A stretch of DNA of 57,959 nt from Chara braunii (GCA_003427395.1 BFEA01000003.1:7662782-7720740), one strand, 5' to 3'; counted from the stretch's first letter, positions 32,017-42,077 are shown. Notes: a model not told the origin generated them from the sequence alone. Numbers and translations are program-made.

Positions 32017-32402
32017 GTAAGTATTTTGTTTCGCCTTTGTTGAAGTTTGTTCTGTTCCCCCCTTCCCTCCCCCTCTGAGAAAATACTACTTTATACTAAG
32101 TTATAGAAGTTTATTCAAGGCCTGGTGCCCAAGGCAAATACGACAGTCGCAGCACGAAAACAAGCCGAAAACCCCAGGGGTTGCAAGGCTCACGCCCTCA
32201 GTCCCAGGGTTGTTTATTATTTCGCAAATTTGACTCAAACTCTCAGAGTCAGTGCTAGTTCGGTTTTTGGACTTCGTTTTTCCTTTTTTCCTTTTCCCGG
32301 ACTCTGCAAATTTGAGTCCAAGTAGAGCAATCAGCTCTCGCGGTTTATGTAGCTCTGTCCCCTGCTCTATTGCTGAATTTGGCATCTGTGCCCAGCTAGA
32401 AG

Positions 32403-32484
32403 CTATCGTCTTCGCCCCAACATAATGAACCCTCAGCATGACTGTATCGGGCCAGAAAAATGGTGTATACAGTGATGATGACGC
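32403..32484. mobile_element. MITE-like element, copy 3, right end missing
   Basis: It begins CTATCGTCTTCGCCCCAACA and contains GCATGACTGTATCGGGCCAG and TGGTGTATAC, aligning with the first about 80 bases of the 111-bp family. The right terminal repeat is not recognisable. Confidence 0.55.
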
Positions 32485-32600
32485 AAGGGACAGAGCTACA
32501 CACAGGGCCAAACAAAGCTCGGCCTTGGACTCGGGTGAAGTCCTAAAACCGGCCTAATGAACATAAAAAATGACATTCACAGTTACTGTGGTAAAATATA

Positions 32601-32906
32601 ACTGGGTAGAATTTGTTAACTGCTGTGCACACTGTAAGTGCCAATCCACCTTAACCCTGGTTGCGGTCGAGCATCAACAATGGCCCCACAACTGACACCT
32701 TCCTGGTGGGTGGGGACCACCAAGCACTCCCTCAAGGGTGCGGTACCCACATAACTGGGAAGAATTGGGTAACTGCTGTGCACACTGCAAGTGCCAATCC
32801 ACCTTAACCCCGGTCGCGATCGAGCATCAACGATGACCCCACAACTGATGCCTTCCTGGTGGGCGGGGACCGCCAACCACTGCCCTCACGGGTACAGTAC
32901 CTATGA
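32601..32906. repeat. 153-bp tandem duplication
   Basis: Copies start at 32601 and 32754, sharing TAACTGCTGTGCACACTG, AAGTGCCAATCCACCTTAAC and CCTTCCTGGTGGG. A related inverted copy lies at 43375-43490. Confidence 0.88.
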
Positions 32907-32995
32907 TGAAAATCAAAGCAGTTTATCACTCACCGACACCAGATGGACCTATGATGAAAATCAAAGCAGTCCATCACTCACCGACACCAGATGGA
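32900..32995. repeat. 48-bp tandem duplication
   Basis: The units 32900-32947 and 32948-32995 differ at two adjacent bases and contain CTATGATGAAAATCAAAGCA and CACTCACCGACACCAGATGG. The same block, inverted, follows the 153-bp homologue at about 43325-43375. Confidence 0.93.
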
Positions 32996-33001
32996 AGACT
33001 C

Positions 33002-33589
33002 TGCAGACCAAAATGAAGGAAGAACGATCAACACAAAAGACCATGCATTCAGTATAGCGCCCATGGCCTCAAAGTGGACGTATAGTGTCCGGGTGTGGAG
33101 GGTGCCTGCAGTCAGGAACACAGGGACAGTCCTCTACACACATGGATGCAGAAAACATGTCATGGTAGTGATTGTGACACGGACGATGGTGTCTACAGCG
33201 GAGTCTAACAGTGTTTGTAGCTGTGCAAAGGAGAAGGTCGCAGAGTTTAACAGTGTTTGTAGCTGTGCAAAGGAGATGGTCGCATGGTATAACTGTGTTT
33301 GTAGCTGTGCAAAGGAGAATGCTGCAGCAGGACAATGTACCAACACTCTGTGACCTTCTCCTTTGCACAACTACAAACACTGTTACACTCAGCTGTAGCC
33401 GCCATCGTCTGTGTCACAATCACTACAACGACATGGTTTCTGCATCCATGTGTGTAGAGGACTGTCCCTCCGTTCCTGACTGCAGGCACCCTCCACGTCC
33501 GGACACTATATATCTATTTTGAGGCCATAGGTGCTATACTGAATGCATGGTCTTTTGTGGCGAGCGTTCTTCCTTCATTTTGGCCTGCA
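33002..33589. mobile_element. Foldback element: two 242-bp inverted arms
   Basis: The left arm (33002-33243) and right arm (33348-33589) are imperfect reverse complements of the same length, separated by a 104-bp loop. The left arm end and loop carry three tandem 42-bp units (starts 33207, 33249, 33291) containing GTTTGTAGCTGTGCAAAGGA, and one further unit is inverted in the right arm. It encodes nothing recognisable. Foldback DNA transposons and MULE-type terminal repeats have this shape; the family is not identified. Confidence 0.85.
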
Positions 33590-33611
33590 ATCGACATGCC
33601 ATTCATTTCTA

Positions 33612-34020
33612 GGGGGTGTATGGTGGGCATGCTCAATGCCAGCTGTCGTGGCAATTGTTGTACTGAGAATGCTGAAAAAAAATGAAAAAAAAAAAAAAAA
33701 AAAAAAAGAGCTAGGGCTTCCACATGTCCATCCACTAATCCTCACAATGTATGCCCTCTGTCGTCAAGGACAGACTCATTCTTGAGCCTTTTCTTATCCT
33801 CTCCTTTGCCCTCACTCCGTACTTTCCCTTACTTACCCTTTCTCGTTCTTTCTTTCTCTTCTCTCCATCACTCTTCCCATTGTTTATCCCCTCCCCCCTT
33901 ACTTCGCCTCTTTCTCACAGCCTACAAGTGGGCCGTTATGGCACACAGGGATGGGGGCAGATCGCCTCAACTTCATCAGCGTGGCGAGCCTTGTACGTGA
34001 GATGCACGGTGAAGGGGGAG
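33612..34020. repeat. 0.4-kb dispersed repeat, copy 1
   Basis: Matching blocks with 37858-38254 are GGGCATGCTCAATGCCAGCT, the CTCTGTCGTCAAGGACAG block and the terminal CAAGTGGGCCGTTATG through GGCGAGCCTTGTAC. Here a poly(A) run (33684-33706) interrupts the block. A long pyrimidine tract and an AG precede the last matching segment in both copies. Confidence 0.75.
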
Positions 34021-34068
34021 TTGGAAAAAGAATGAGAAAAATGAATGGTTTCAGTTTGCCCTCATGTT

Positions 34069-34072
<4 letters not shown>

Positions 34073-34124
<52 letters not shown>
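34073..34124. repeat. 52-bp poly-T tract
   Basis: An uninterrupted run of T. It may be a poly(A) tail of a minus-strand retroposon, but no body is recognised next to it. Confidence 0.95.
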
Positions 34125-34128
<4 letters not shown>

Positions 34129-34357
34129 GTTTGTTTCGCCAAGTGCGCTCTATATGTACATATGGTTCTTCTCACACTGCACCCCTTTTTTTCTCATCTG
34201 TGACCTGTCTAACACACACACACACNGTGTACCACTGTAATTATGACCCACAGGCGCTAGCCTATCATCAGTAGATGTACGGCCACCATCCACTCTTCTA
34301 CCTATAGACATCCCCCTAGACCCTACATGATTTCCATTTCATCATAGCATTGTACAG

Positions 34358-34505
34358 GGACGCTGGACCCGATTTCCAGCAGGTGCTGCTCCGCACCAAT
34401 AGATGGAGCCTTCGCTGCAGGGGTCGCTTGATGAGGATGCTCTTATCACCTTGCAAGTGGACTTCCTGCCCTTGAAGTTTGCAAAAAAAAAAAAAAAAAA
34501 AAAAA
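34358..34505 (+). mobile_element. Retroposon 3' end, copy b, with poly(A)
   Basis: It matches 16667-16858 (GGACCCGATTTCCAGCAGGT, AGATGGAGCC, GGATGCTCTTATCACC) and ends in a run of 23 A at 34483-34505. The upstream boundary of the homology is near 34358. Confidence 0.7.
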
Positions 34506-34927
34506 GATCCCTCTCTAGTCACGTTATTGTGGGTGTGCTGTTTTGTACTGGGCATTGTTGGTTGCTATGATTGTGACCAACGGGTTCTAGCTTATTATCA
34601 AAAGATGTGCGGACAACCCCTACTGCAAGATCCCCCCTAGAGTCCTCATCCAGAGCAGCAACCGGTCTCAGTCATCGGTATGTACTAGGCCACCATCCGT
34701 TCCTCTTACCTCTATCATCGAGCGGGCTTATCCCGGTGTTAGCCCCCAGGGAGGCTGTACTTCAGGGCGTTCTTACCTAATCCCCCCACTAACGGGACAC
34801 CCCTATCCATCCCACCTGCAGCCCTCCCCGCCCAAAGCAGAGCCGTAAGGTAACCATGTTGCATGATCTACCCCTCCACGATCCCTTTGCCCGCATCCCA
34901 GTCACCTCTGTACAAGTGTAATATGCC

Positions 34928-35005
34928 CGGCCCAATCAGATTCGAACCCTGGCCCTCTTCCATACAGCAAAGAGCCCAACCCCCCTGAGCTACACTAACA
35001 ACTTG
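34928..35005 (-). mobile_element. tRNA-like sequence (SINE head)
   Basis: On the minus strand an A-box-like TAGTGTAGCTCAGGGGGGTT is followed by a B-box-like AGGGTTCGAATCTG about 45 bases later. The T-stem does not pair well and an anticodon arm cannot be drawn, so a SINE head or decayed tRNA pseudogene is more likely than a functional tRNA. It lies just beyond the SINE copy at 35085-35315, in the same orientation. Confidence 0.5.
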
Positions 35006-35084
35006 TCTGTTTTGTGCGCTGTATTAGACCAGGGGACAAGTGCACGCTTCGGAACGACCCATAACCAAGAACATCAGGCAAACC

Positions 35085-35315
35085 TCCCATAGTTCAGATC
35101 CCAGCATACAACAACTGTGGACTAACCCCTTGGTGCGCGGCAAGTGTCTGTATTCCTTTCCGTGCATCAGCCGAAGGGGGGGTGTGCCAATGGCTGTGCG
35201 TTATGAGAACGCTGCCGGCGTACGTGCACGAGGCCGTGGAGTTTTTGAATCCGCAACCTCAGACCACAATGCGCATTTCCAACCGGTGCTCTGCCCACTG
35301 AGCTAGCAGCCATTC
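35085..35315 (-). mobile_element. tRNA-derived SINE, minus-strand copy
   Basis: On the minus strand, GCTGCTAGCTCAGTGGGCAG, AGCACCGG and GGTTGCGGATTCAAAAACTC form the tRNA-like head. CACAGCCATTGGCACAC, GGCTGATGCACGG and GTTAGTCCACAGTTG form the body. Head and body align with 14972-15203 over their full length. Confidence 0.7.
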
Positions 35316-36173
35316 ACTTGTGTGTTTTTGTCGTCTCGGGAGCGAAAGTGCAAGTATGAGGGCCTCGCTCCGCTATTCAGAGAACAACATGAAGGGAATG
35401 TGCCGCGCTGCAAGTCATTTTGCTCTGGTGGTCCTCATACAGGTTCAAACAAAAGAAAGAACCAGTGCGGGCCTCTTTTTGGATGGCGCTGCAAGCCATT
35501 TTGCTCCGGTGGCCGGACCCCAAAAGTTGTGGCAGTATGCAAGCCGCAACTTTGAAAACATGGCTGGCTGGGAAACGTACTGGTGGTTTACAGTCGTAAC
35601 TCAGGCCTTTGTCTTTTACCCACTTGTGGAGAGTCGAGACCGTGATCCCCATTTTGCGCTTAAGTGTTGTAGCGGTCGTAAAGAAAACAGCAAAATTGGT
35701 TCTGCTACCCGAGTAGCAGAACTCTGCCTCCTTTTTGAACGAGAAAAGAAACCTCTGTAAGCAGTGATAATGAAGAAAATAACTGCCTCCTTTTTGAACG
35801 CACAAAAGGCGAAAGCCAATCGTACAGATACATGCATCACAGACGAAGGTGATGGAAAAAAGACAGAGTCAAGGATGGACAGAAAACCCTGAGCGCAACG
35901 GCTCTTGAGATATGAAATTGAAGAGCCAAACAGATGCAAAAGTAGATGACGCCGAAACGTCACCATAGGCGATAGACACGACTGGCGAAACACCCGACAC
36001 GTGTTTCTGCTGGCTCGCCAGTGCCGGCTTCCTCAGGGGATGTGCAAGGTGACGTTAACAGTGTGGCAGAGGTTTTAAAGAACACAGCAAATTTTGTTGC
36101 TCCGTGGATTGAGGAAGAGACTCCAGGTTGACATCAGTCTAATCCAACCCTGGCACGAGGTCAGCACCCCCCC
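35316..36173. other. No recognisable gene; short duplications
   Basis: It contains GCTGCAAGTCATTTTGCTC (near 35410) again in diverged form near 35490, a palindrome TTCTGCTACCCGAGTAGCAG at about 35700, and a block CTGCCTCCTTTTTGAACGAG (35724-35771) that recurs at 36473-36524. Open frames up to 146 codons have no domain that I can name. Confidence 0.4.
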
Positions 36174-36252
36174 ATTATGGCTGTACACAACCGGAAAGAT
36201 GGCTTGTATACGTCCATTATCAGGGCACGTTATGTTTTGGGGGAAACGGTAG
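36174..36252. mobile_element. MITE-like element, copy 4, 79 bp, left end missing
   Basis: It aligns base for base in length (79 bp) with the right part of copy 1 (8441-8519): ATTATGGCTGTACACAACCG, TGGCTTGTATACG and the terminal GGGGGAAACGGTAG. Only the left 32 bp are absent. Confidence 0.65.
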
Positions 36253-37208
36253 CAGTGGGGTAGGCTTATGGGTGCTTTCCTGCCAGCTTACGCCACGGCA
36301 CTTGCCATGTGACAGGGCCATTATGCATTCATGGACATAAAAAATTACATGGAAGGGCCCAAAAACGAAAAGGAATAGAGCACTGCTTGCCAGAAACAAC
36401 AGAGTAGGGCTTCCCAGCCATGAGATGCAAAATATTCTGACGGTGGATGTCGCCAGAATAGTGAAGAAAACAACTGCCTCCCGTTTTGAACGAGAAAAGA
36501 AACCTATGTAAGCAGTGATAATGACGTACCATATGGACTTTGTGATTGAAATAGTGCTTCTACCAATGAGATTGTTGTGCACTACGGTCATTATCGCTGT
36601 ATCTAGACTGAAGTTCGCCCAAATGCAGGCCTGATTACGATACATTCTGTTCAAGCAAAGACGCTACTATGAAAGTACGATAAGTGTTCTAAACCATGGG
36701 TGTATGCCCAAACCTGCCTCTCAATGGGGTCAGGCATACACCGATTCGGTGGAGACGGCCCGACTTCTGAGATCACCCATGAGCTGGAGCAGATTTTGGC
36801 AGGAAACTAACAGGGCAGTGGTAAAGCTGGCCGCAGGCAACCTGAGAAAGCGAGACAGCCTCTATGCAAAGTTTGGAGGCTCGGGCAGCAGTGCCAAAAG
36901 GGCGGGTGATGACAGCCAAATGGGGAAAAGAAGGCTGTGCTAGCAACTAGGCAACCCCTGGCGCGCAGAGGGGAGCCGGTGCCCTCAGATGTACTGGTGG
37001 TTTAAGGACAGGTCTTTCTTCAGTTAATATGTGTAAAACACCAACCTTCGGATCACAAGTCGTTGCAGGGCAGATTTGGGTCGTTCTCCTGCCACACAAA
37101 CTATTGTCTATCCAAGCCTGTTGCTAAGGGGACCTCTGTCCACATGACAAGAGAATCGCATGAGGGAGGGTGTTTAAGAAATCATACAAGTTGACCATTC
37201 ACTGAGAT

Positions 37209-37209
<1 letters not shown>
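36253..37209. other. No confident gene; one small basic frame
   Basis: A 79-codon frame on the plus strand (36704-36943) has a mixed, protein-like composition (SWSRFWQETNRAVVKLAAG) but no domain and no splice context. A short inverted repeat GGTGTATGCC/GGCATACACC overlaps its start. I do not call it a gene. Confidence 0.3.
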
Positions 37210-37291
<82 letters not shown>

Positions 37292-37354
37292 GCCTCTCCC
37301 CCCCTCCCCCTTTCTTTCTCCCCACCCCCCCCACCCCCCCCCCCCCCCCCCCCC
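37210..37354. repeat. (TC)n microsatellite followed by C-rich runs
   Basis: TC repeats at 37210-37287 pass into pyrimidine-rich sequence and poly-C at about 37324-37354. Confidence 0.95.
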
Positions 37355-37483
37355 CTCCCCCCGCCACGCCGCTGTTCAATCTAATACTGCCCCCTCTGGA
37401 CCAACCCGCCCCCCTCAGTTTATGGCATTTATGCTTCTCTTGCCAACACCATCAATAGGTCATTCATCGTTCATCGTCATGCA

Positions 37484-37690
37484 CATCCCCGATTCAAAGT
37501 TCATACCTCATTGCATCGCCTCCTCTGAAGATGCTTCTGCTACCTTGTGCTGTAATGTGTCCACCTTCAGTAAGGCCATCCACCGTTGATGTTCATGCCA
37601 TCCACCGTTGATGTCAATGCAGGTCCCCGATTCAAAATTTGTCACCCATTGCATCACTTCCTCTCTGAAGACGCTTCTGGTAACTTGCCG
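37484..37690. repeat. Diverged tandem duplication, about 130-140 bp
   Basis: CCCCGATTCAAAGTTCATAC and TGAAGATGCTTCTGCTACC recur as CCCCGATTCAAAATTTGTCA and TGAAGACGCTTCTGGTAAC. Two short CATCCACCGTTGATGT copies lie between them. Confidence 0.65.
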
Positions 37691-37751
37691 TGTCATGTCT
37701 GCACTGATATGAAGCAGTTGTGGTGTCTTCTGCCATGCCCATTCTTCCTTC

Positions 37752-37855
37752 CCTGTCAGCCTGCAACTGACATGGCCCCTGTCAGCCTGCAACTGACATG
37801 CCCCCTGTCAGCCTGCAACTGACATGCCCCCTGTCAGCCTGCAGCTGACATGCGA
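37752..37855. repeat. 26-bp tandem repeat, four copies, each a small hairpin
   Basis: Copies start at 37752, 37778, 37804 and 37830. Each contains TGTCAGCCTGCAACTGACA, whose ends are inverted repeats. Confidence 0.92.
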
Positions 37856-37857
37856 TT

Positions 37858-38254
37858 TGTCTGGAGTGTTTGGCGGGCATGCGTAATGCCAGCCGTCGTG
37901 GCAGCTGTTGTGCTGAGAATGCTTAACACGGCTAGGTCATCCATGTCAGCACCCACCTCATCCCTACCGTTCACGTCCTCTCTGTCGTCGAGGACAGGCA
38001 CAGACTGACTCCTGAGTCTCCGCTTATCCTTCCCTATGTTCCCCTTCTTTATTCCCACACTCCCTGTGCTCCCCCTCTTTATTCCCACACTCGTTATTTT
38101 CCCTTTGTCTCCCTTCGGTCTTTCCTCCCTCTTTGTCCCCTCTCCCTTTATTCTGCCCTTTTTTGGTAGGGTGCAAGTGGGCCGTTATGATGACACGGGG
38201 ACGTAGGCAGGTCACGCTCAACTACGCCAACTTGGCGAGCCTTGTACATGAAAG
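37858..38254. repeat. 0.4-kb dispersed repeat, copy 2
   Basis: It is homologous to 33612-34020 over three blocks with a variable pyrimidine-rich middle. The last block starts right after TTTTTTGGTAG, a good splice-acceptor context. Confidence 0.75.
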
Positions 38255-38445
38255 GAGAGGCACAAGGGCGTGTGGGCGGGCAGGAGTTTGGTCCTGTCCG
38301 TCGGTTAATTGATTGGATTGGCTGATCAGCATGTGTGATGGCCGCATGAAAATGTGATATCCCATTCCCTGTTTTTCCTTGGTCGTCTTATGGTTTTGTT
38401 GGTTGGTTGGTTGGTTGGTTGGTTGTGGCTTGTGATGGGATGCAG

Positions 38446-38709
38446 GGTGGCACTTCCTATTGGAGTGAACATGATAAAAAAGAGACTGGAGGGAAACTAC
38501 TATCGCAACGTGAATGCTTACAGACATGATGTCGAGCAAATCGAACGAAACAGCGTCCTGTATTACACGCCGACGAGCGTGGAAGTCCGAAAGGCGAAGG
38601 CGCTAGTGAAAAAGCTTTTGGAAAGAGTGGACTCATCGCCTGAAGGCAGGAGTGGAGGAGGCAGTCGAACAAGGCCGAGGACAATAGCCTCTCCTTCTGA
38701 TGCTCATGG
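38446..38709 (+). CDS. BRWD/PHIP-like WD40-bromodomain protein, bromodomain exon (partial gene)
   Basis: The exon encodes VALPIGVNMIKKRLEGNYYR, then NVNAYRHDVEQIERNSVLYY and TPTSVEVRKAKALVKKLLER, followed by a low-complexity Ser/Gly/Arg stretch. This matches helices A-C of the bromodomain in WD40-bromodomain proteins of the BRWD/PHIP group (pattern P-x-x-(V/L)-x-x-I-x-x-RLEN-x-YYR, then HD-(I/V)). These are chromatin-associated and likely nuclear. Acceptor TGCAG lies at 38441-38445 and donor GTAGGT starts at 38710. The codon split (two bases in the previous exon, and two bases of a Gly codon carried to the next) is consistent with the following exon. The usual acetyl-lysine-binding Asn is replaced by Tyr or Thr. 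Upstream exons with the WD40 repeats were not found in the window. Confidence 0.75.
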
Positions 38710-38910
38710 GTAGGTTGGGAGTGTGACGGTGGGAGCGTAACGGCACAAGATGAACGATACAGCACAGATTGATTGGGGAAGGCAGAGCATGTTTACTGTT
38801 TGATGGTGGGAAAACTTTGGATTCAATTTGAGATTCGGTTTTCGGACAGCATTTTCCGCATTGGGTGTTAACTGTCCATCATTCACTTGCTCACCGGGAG
38901 CAGCAGGCAG

Positions 38911-39103
38911 ACAATGGGAGAAGCAGCTGAAGAATGATGATGATGGCATCAGCCCTCGGGAGCTGGCGAAGGGAATGGAATGGAATATGTCTGTATATGG
39001 ACATATGGACTATGAGGACGAGGGGCAGACTGGCTCAGCGATGTTTTTGAGAGATGTCAATGGCATTCACGTCGATCGGCTAAGTCCGCTGCCACGAATC
39101 TAG
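38911..39103 (+). CDS. BRWD-like protein, last coding exon
   Basis: After acceptor GGCAG, joining the previous exon keeps the frame and gives HGQWEKQLKN at the junction. The exon continues MEWNMSVYGHMDYEDEGQTG and ends at a TAG at 39101-39103. It has no named domain; an acidic, low-complexity C-terminal tail is usual. The intron of 201 bp (38710-38910) has GT-AG ends. The splice phase agreement is the main reason to accept it. Confidence 0.6.
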
Positions 39104-39130
39104 TCACATTGGACGCTGCGCGGAACGGAA

Positions 39131-39590
39131 AGTGTCGTATTCTTTCAGGTGGTTGGAAGCATGCAGCGATCGATTGGGTGAATGGATGACGTTTGGGCTC
39201 GCCCTTCCGGGTGAGATTTAGTAATCGTTTGTTGCAGCAAGCCTTTGTTTAGTGAGCACACATCACCTTCATCATTTCCGGTCGACGTAACTGGGGGTGA
39301 TATCTCTGTGCAGCAATGTGGAGATAGGATGGATGGACTACATTTTGCATTATAATGTCGTATTCTGTTCTGTGGGTGGAATTGGAAATATGCAGTGATC
39401 ACTCGATTGGGTGAATGGAACGGAGAGTGTTTGGGCCCCCCTTGGGTTTGGTTTGGGGTATAATGAGATTTACTAATCATTTGGCTGGCTGAGCAACTGC
39501 TTGCTTGAGTATTTGAGGACATGGCCTTCATTTCACGTACTGATGTAACATCGGGAAAATCTATGTAGGGGCAGTGTGGAGATAGGACTT
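39131..39590. repeat. Diverged tandem duplication, about 223 bp, downstream of the BRWD-like stop
   Basis: GTGTCGTATTCT at 39131 and AATGTCGTATTCT at about 39354 open two copies that share GATTGGGTGAATGGA, GAGATTTA and GTGGAGATAGGA. The position just after the stop suggests that it lies in the 3' UTR or flank. Confidence 0.6.
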
Positions 39591-39599
39591 GCAGGCTGA

Positions 39600-39758
39600 C
39601 AGTCAGGCTTGAGCATTTTTATGTCACTGTCATTATGTCACAACAACAACAACAGGAACAGAACATGTCGCCGAGGAGGGGACGTGAGTATATGTGAAAT
39701 TGACAGAGAAACCTCGTTTGTGTGCTTCTTTCCTCTGCGTCTTTATGGTTTTTCCTCT

Positions 39759-39799
<41 letters not shown>

Positions 39800-40721
39800 T
39801 CTTTTTTAATCTTGTGTTTAATATCTTTGGAGGTGTGGACTTGTTCAGGCCCTTTGTTTTTGATTAGCATGCAGCAAAATGCCTATCACAACAAATTTGG
39901 CTCGAGTTTTTCGAAAAGGATATTAGTTGGACAATTTTGCACAGTTCAACCAAAAAACCCAACCCCCCTTCCGGTCTCCGCAACTTGTGCGTTCTTCAAC
40001 ACTAGCAGCTGTAAACAGGACTCCTTTCCTGTGATCTCTTCTGTCCTCCCCATCCTTTCCAGATCTCTCCTCCTTATAGCACTTCTCACCTCCTTTGTGA
40101 CTGGAAATGAAATGTGAGGGATAGAATATATTATATATGCCAAAAGAGACCGCCAACAATTCAAAGAAAAAAAAAAAAAAACAATTCAACATTGGAGCTC
40201 ATCAAGTTGGTCAACGACCGGAGCGGAAGTGAAAGGAACATGTTTGTGTGTGTGGGGGCGTATGTGGGCGTGTTTGTGAGCATGTGTGTGCATGTGTCTT
40301 CTTCTGTTTTACTTCCATCTGAGTGGCATATTGAGTGGAAGGGTTGAGTGGTTTGGAGGAGAAGTTGCTGTACGCCATGATATTAATGCTCAAGCATGTG
40401 GGCGTGCGAACTTGTGTGTGTGTGTGTGTGTGTATGAGCATGTGCGCGTGTCAGAGAGAGATAGAGAGAGGGAGGGGGGGGGGAAGAGGAGAGACAGTCA
40501 TCCATGTGCGGTAGCAAGTCTGCGATGTCAGTAATTCAACGTGGAGGAGACACCCTACTGTAGATGGGATGACATAATAAGAGAGCAGTACCGCCGAGCG
40601 GGCAGTGTACGAAAACGTTGAGGGAGGTGCTGACATAGACTTATATATAGGGCTTTTCGACGCCTTGCCTTTGTAAATGACAACATCGCTGTGAGCTCTT
40701 CACCTTTTGTTTTTTTTTGTG
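39600..40721. other. No recognisable gene; poly-T and G/T-rich microsatellite
   Basis: A poly-T run lies at 39766-39798, with an A run at about 40166-40180, and TG-rich sequence at 40240-40300 and 40416-40434. Short frames have no domain. Confidence 0.4.
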
Positions 40722-40946
40722 GATTTGCTACGCACAGCAGTTTCTCGGCCGGCGGAATTGGAATCAGACGGTAGCTGTGGAGTTTGTTTTCCAGATGGGA
40801 GTGTTGGCGCGGACTTGCTACGTACAGCAGTTTCTCAGCCGGCGGAATTGGAATCAGAGGGTTGCTGTGTGGAGTTAATTCACCAGATGGGAGTGTTTGC
40901 GTGCAACAATTTCTCCCCGCTTGGGAATCAGAAACAATCTTCTTAG
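40722..40946. repeat. 90-bp tandem repeat, about 2.5 copies
   Basis: Copies begin at 40722 and 40812, sharing ACAGCAGTTTCTC, CGGCGGAATTGGAATCAGA and CCAGATGGGAGTGTT; a partial third follows from about 40902. The period is a multiple of three, so both strands stay open, but no known protein is seen. Confidence 0.85.
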
Positions 40947-41884
40947 ACAGCAGAAATGCACTGGCTGGATTGTATCGGTCATCCATTTCTCATTTCTCGG
41001 CGACGTTACAGATTGCCAAATGGACAAAGAAGGGCTGTTATTCAAATGGCCCTGTGACTCTTTTTGGGCGCTGACTCTTTTGGGTGGTGACTTTTTTGGG
41101 GGGTGACTCTTTTGGGGGGGTGGAGTAAGAAGCACACAGTATGGATCAGCAACGAAATGTCGCCACCAATGAGATCGGCGGTGACGTGGGAATGCAGCGA
41201 TGGCAACGTGCGGGATTGCAATAAGGACGAGGATAACGACGAAGATGGCGTGGGTGGCCGGATTATTATATACCGGAAAGCCCGAAACTCAAGTGTGGTT
41301 CGCCTATGTAGCAATCAAATTCAGGCGACTCGATTATTATCATATAAGGCGATGTTGAGGACAGCGGCATCCAGTCATGCAACACAGTTGCTTGCAGGAA
41401 AAAGTGGAGGTGGTTACGAGGAGGGAAGGAAGAGAGGAGGGGGAGACGGAAGGGGGGAGATGGGATTGCTAGCTGCAATCTTTGGTATATTGTCGTACCG
41501 GACATGTATGAAAATTTGTCGAATCAAAAGGTTTGTGATGCGTGTTAAAGTAGTTCTTCATTAGACGGCAATGCCAATGTAAGTCAACTGTATGACACAG
41601 AGGTGTTTCTGCCTGAGGAGCGCATAAACATCCGTCGTAACTTAGAATTTTTAGAATTTTTACTTATATTGTAAGTATAATAGACTATTAAAATAGTATT
41701 AATAGTATATGAGTTTACCAGCGTTTTTGGAACAAGGGCAGTCCGTGGAAGCCTAGGAAGAGAGAGAGAGAGAGAGAGCATGGTGGAAAGAGGAAATATC
41801 GAAGATGGGAGGGAATGGATTGTCATGAGATTTTTGAATGGGATGGGATTTTATTATTTTATTATTTTTTTTATTTTTTTGTAA
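40947..41884. other. Small repeats, no confident gene
   Basis: TGACTCTTTTGGG-type words recur four times at about 41056-41125. A 153-codon plus-strand frame (41103-41564) has Asp/Glu-rich and Gly/Arg-rich parts but no domain. A short GA repeat lies at about 41759-41778. Confidence 0.4.
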
Positions 41885-41955
41885 ACAGAACCTTATGGCT
41901 CTGGCTCCTTTCCATTCTGGGGAGTGTCAGTCCGGTTCCTACTCCGCCGGGATGT
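41885..41955 (-). mobile_element. Retroposon-family fragment (12.9-kb family)
   Basis: ACAGAACCTTATGGCTCTGG, GGGGAGTGTCAGTCCGGTTC and the upstream A/T-rich tract match 12881-12960. On the minus strand it ends GGTTCTGTTTAC followed by an A-rich tail. Confidence 0.7.
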
Positions 41956-42074
41956 TGTGCAACCTGCAAGGTGAAAATCTTTAGCCAACTCAAAGAAAGA
42001 TTTTGAAACACAAGTGTCAGCTTAGCCGTCGTTGCTTCTCATTCTATTACAACCCAGTCTTCATGCTTGTTGAG

Positions 42075-42077
<3 letters not shown>

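Noticed and set aside
35377-35805. A minus-strand frame with a helix-turn-helix-like stretch (VSTLHKWVKDKG)
   Set aside because: The rest of the frame has no transposase or regulator signature and crosses duplicated non-coding blocks.
36704-36943. A 79-codon basic protein
   Set aside because: The composition is plausible, but there is no domain, promoter or splice evidence, and the start overlaps a short inverted repeat.
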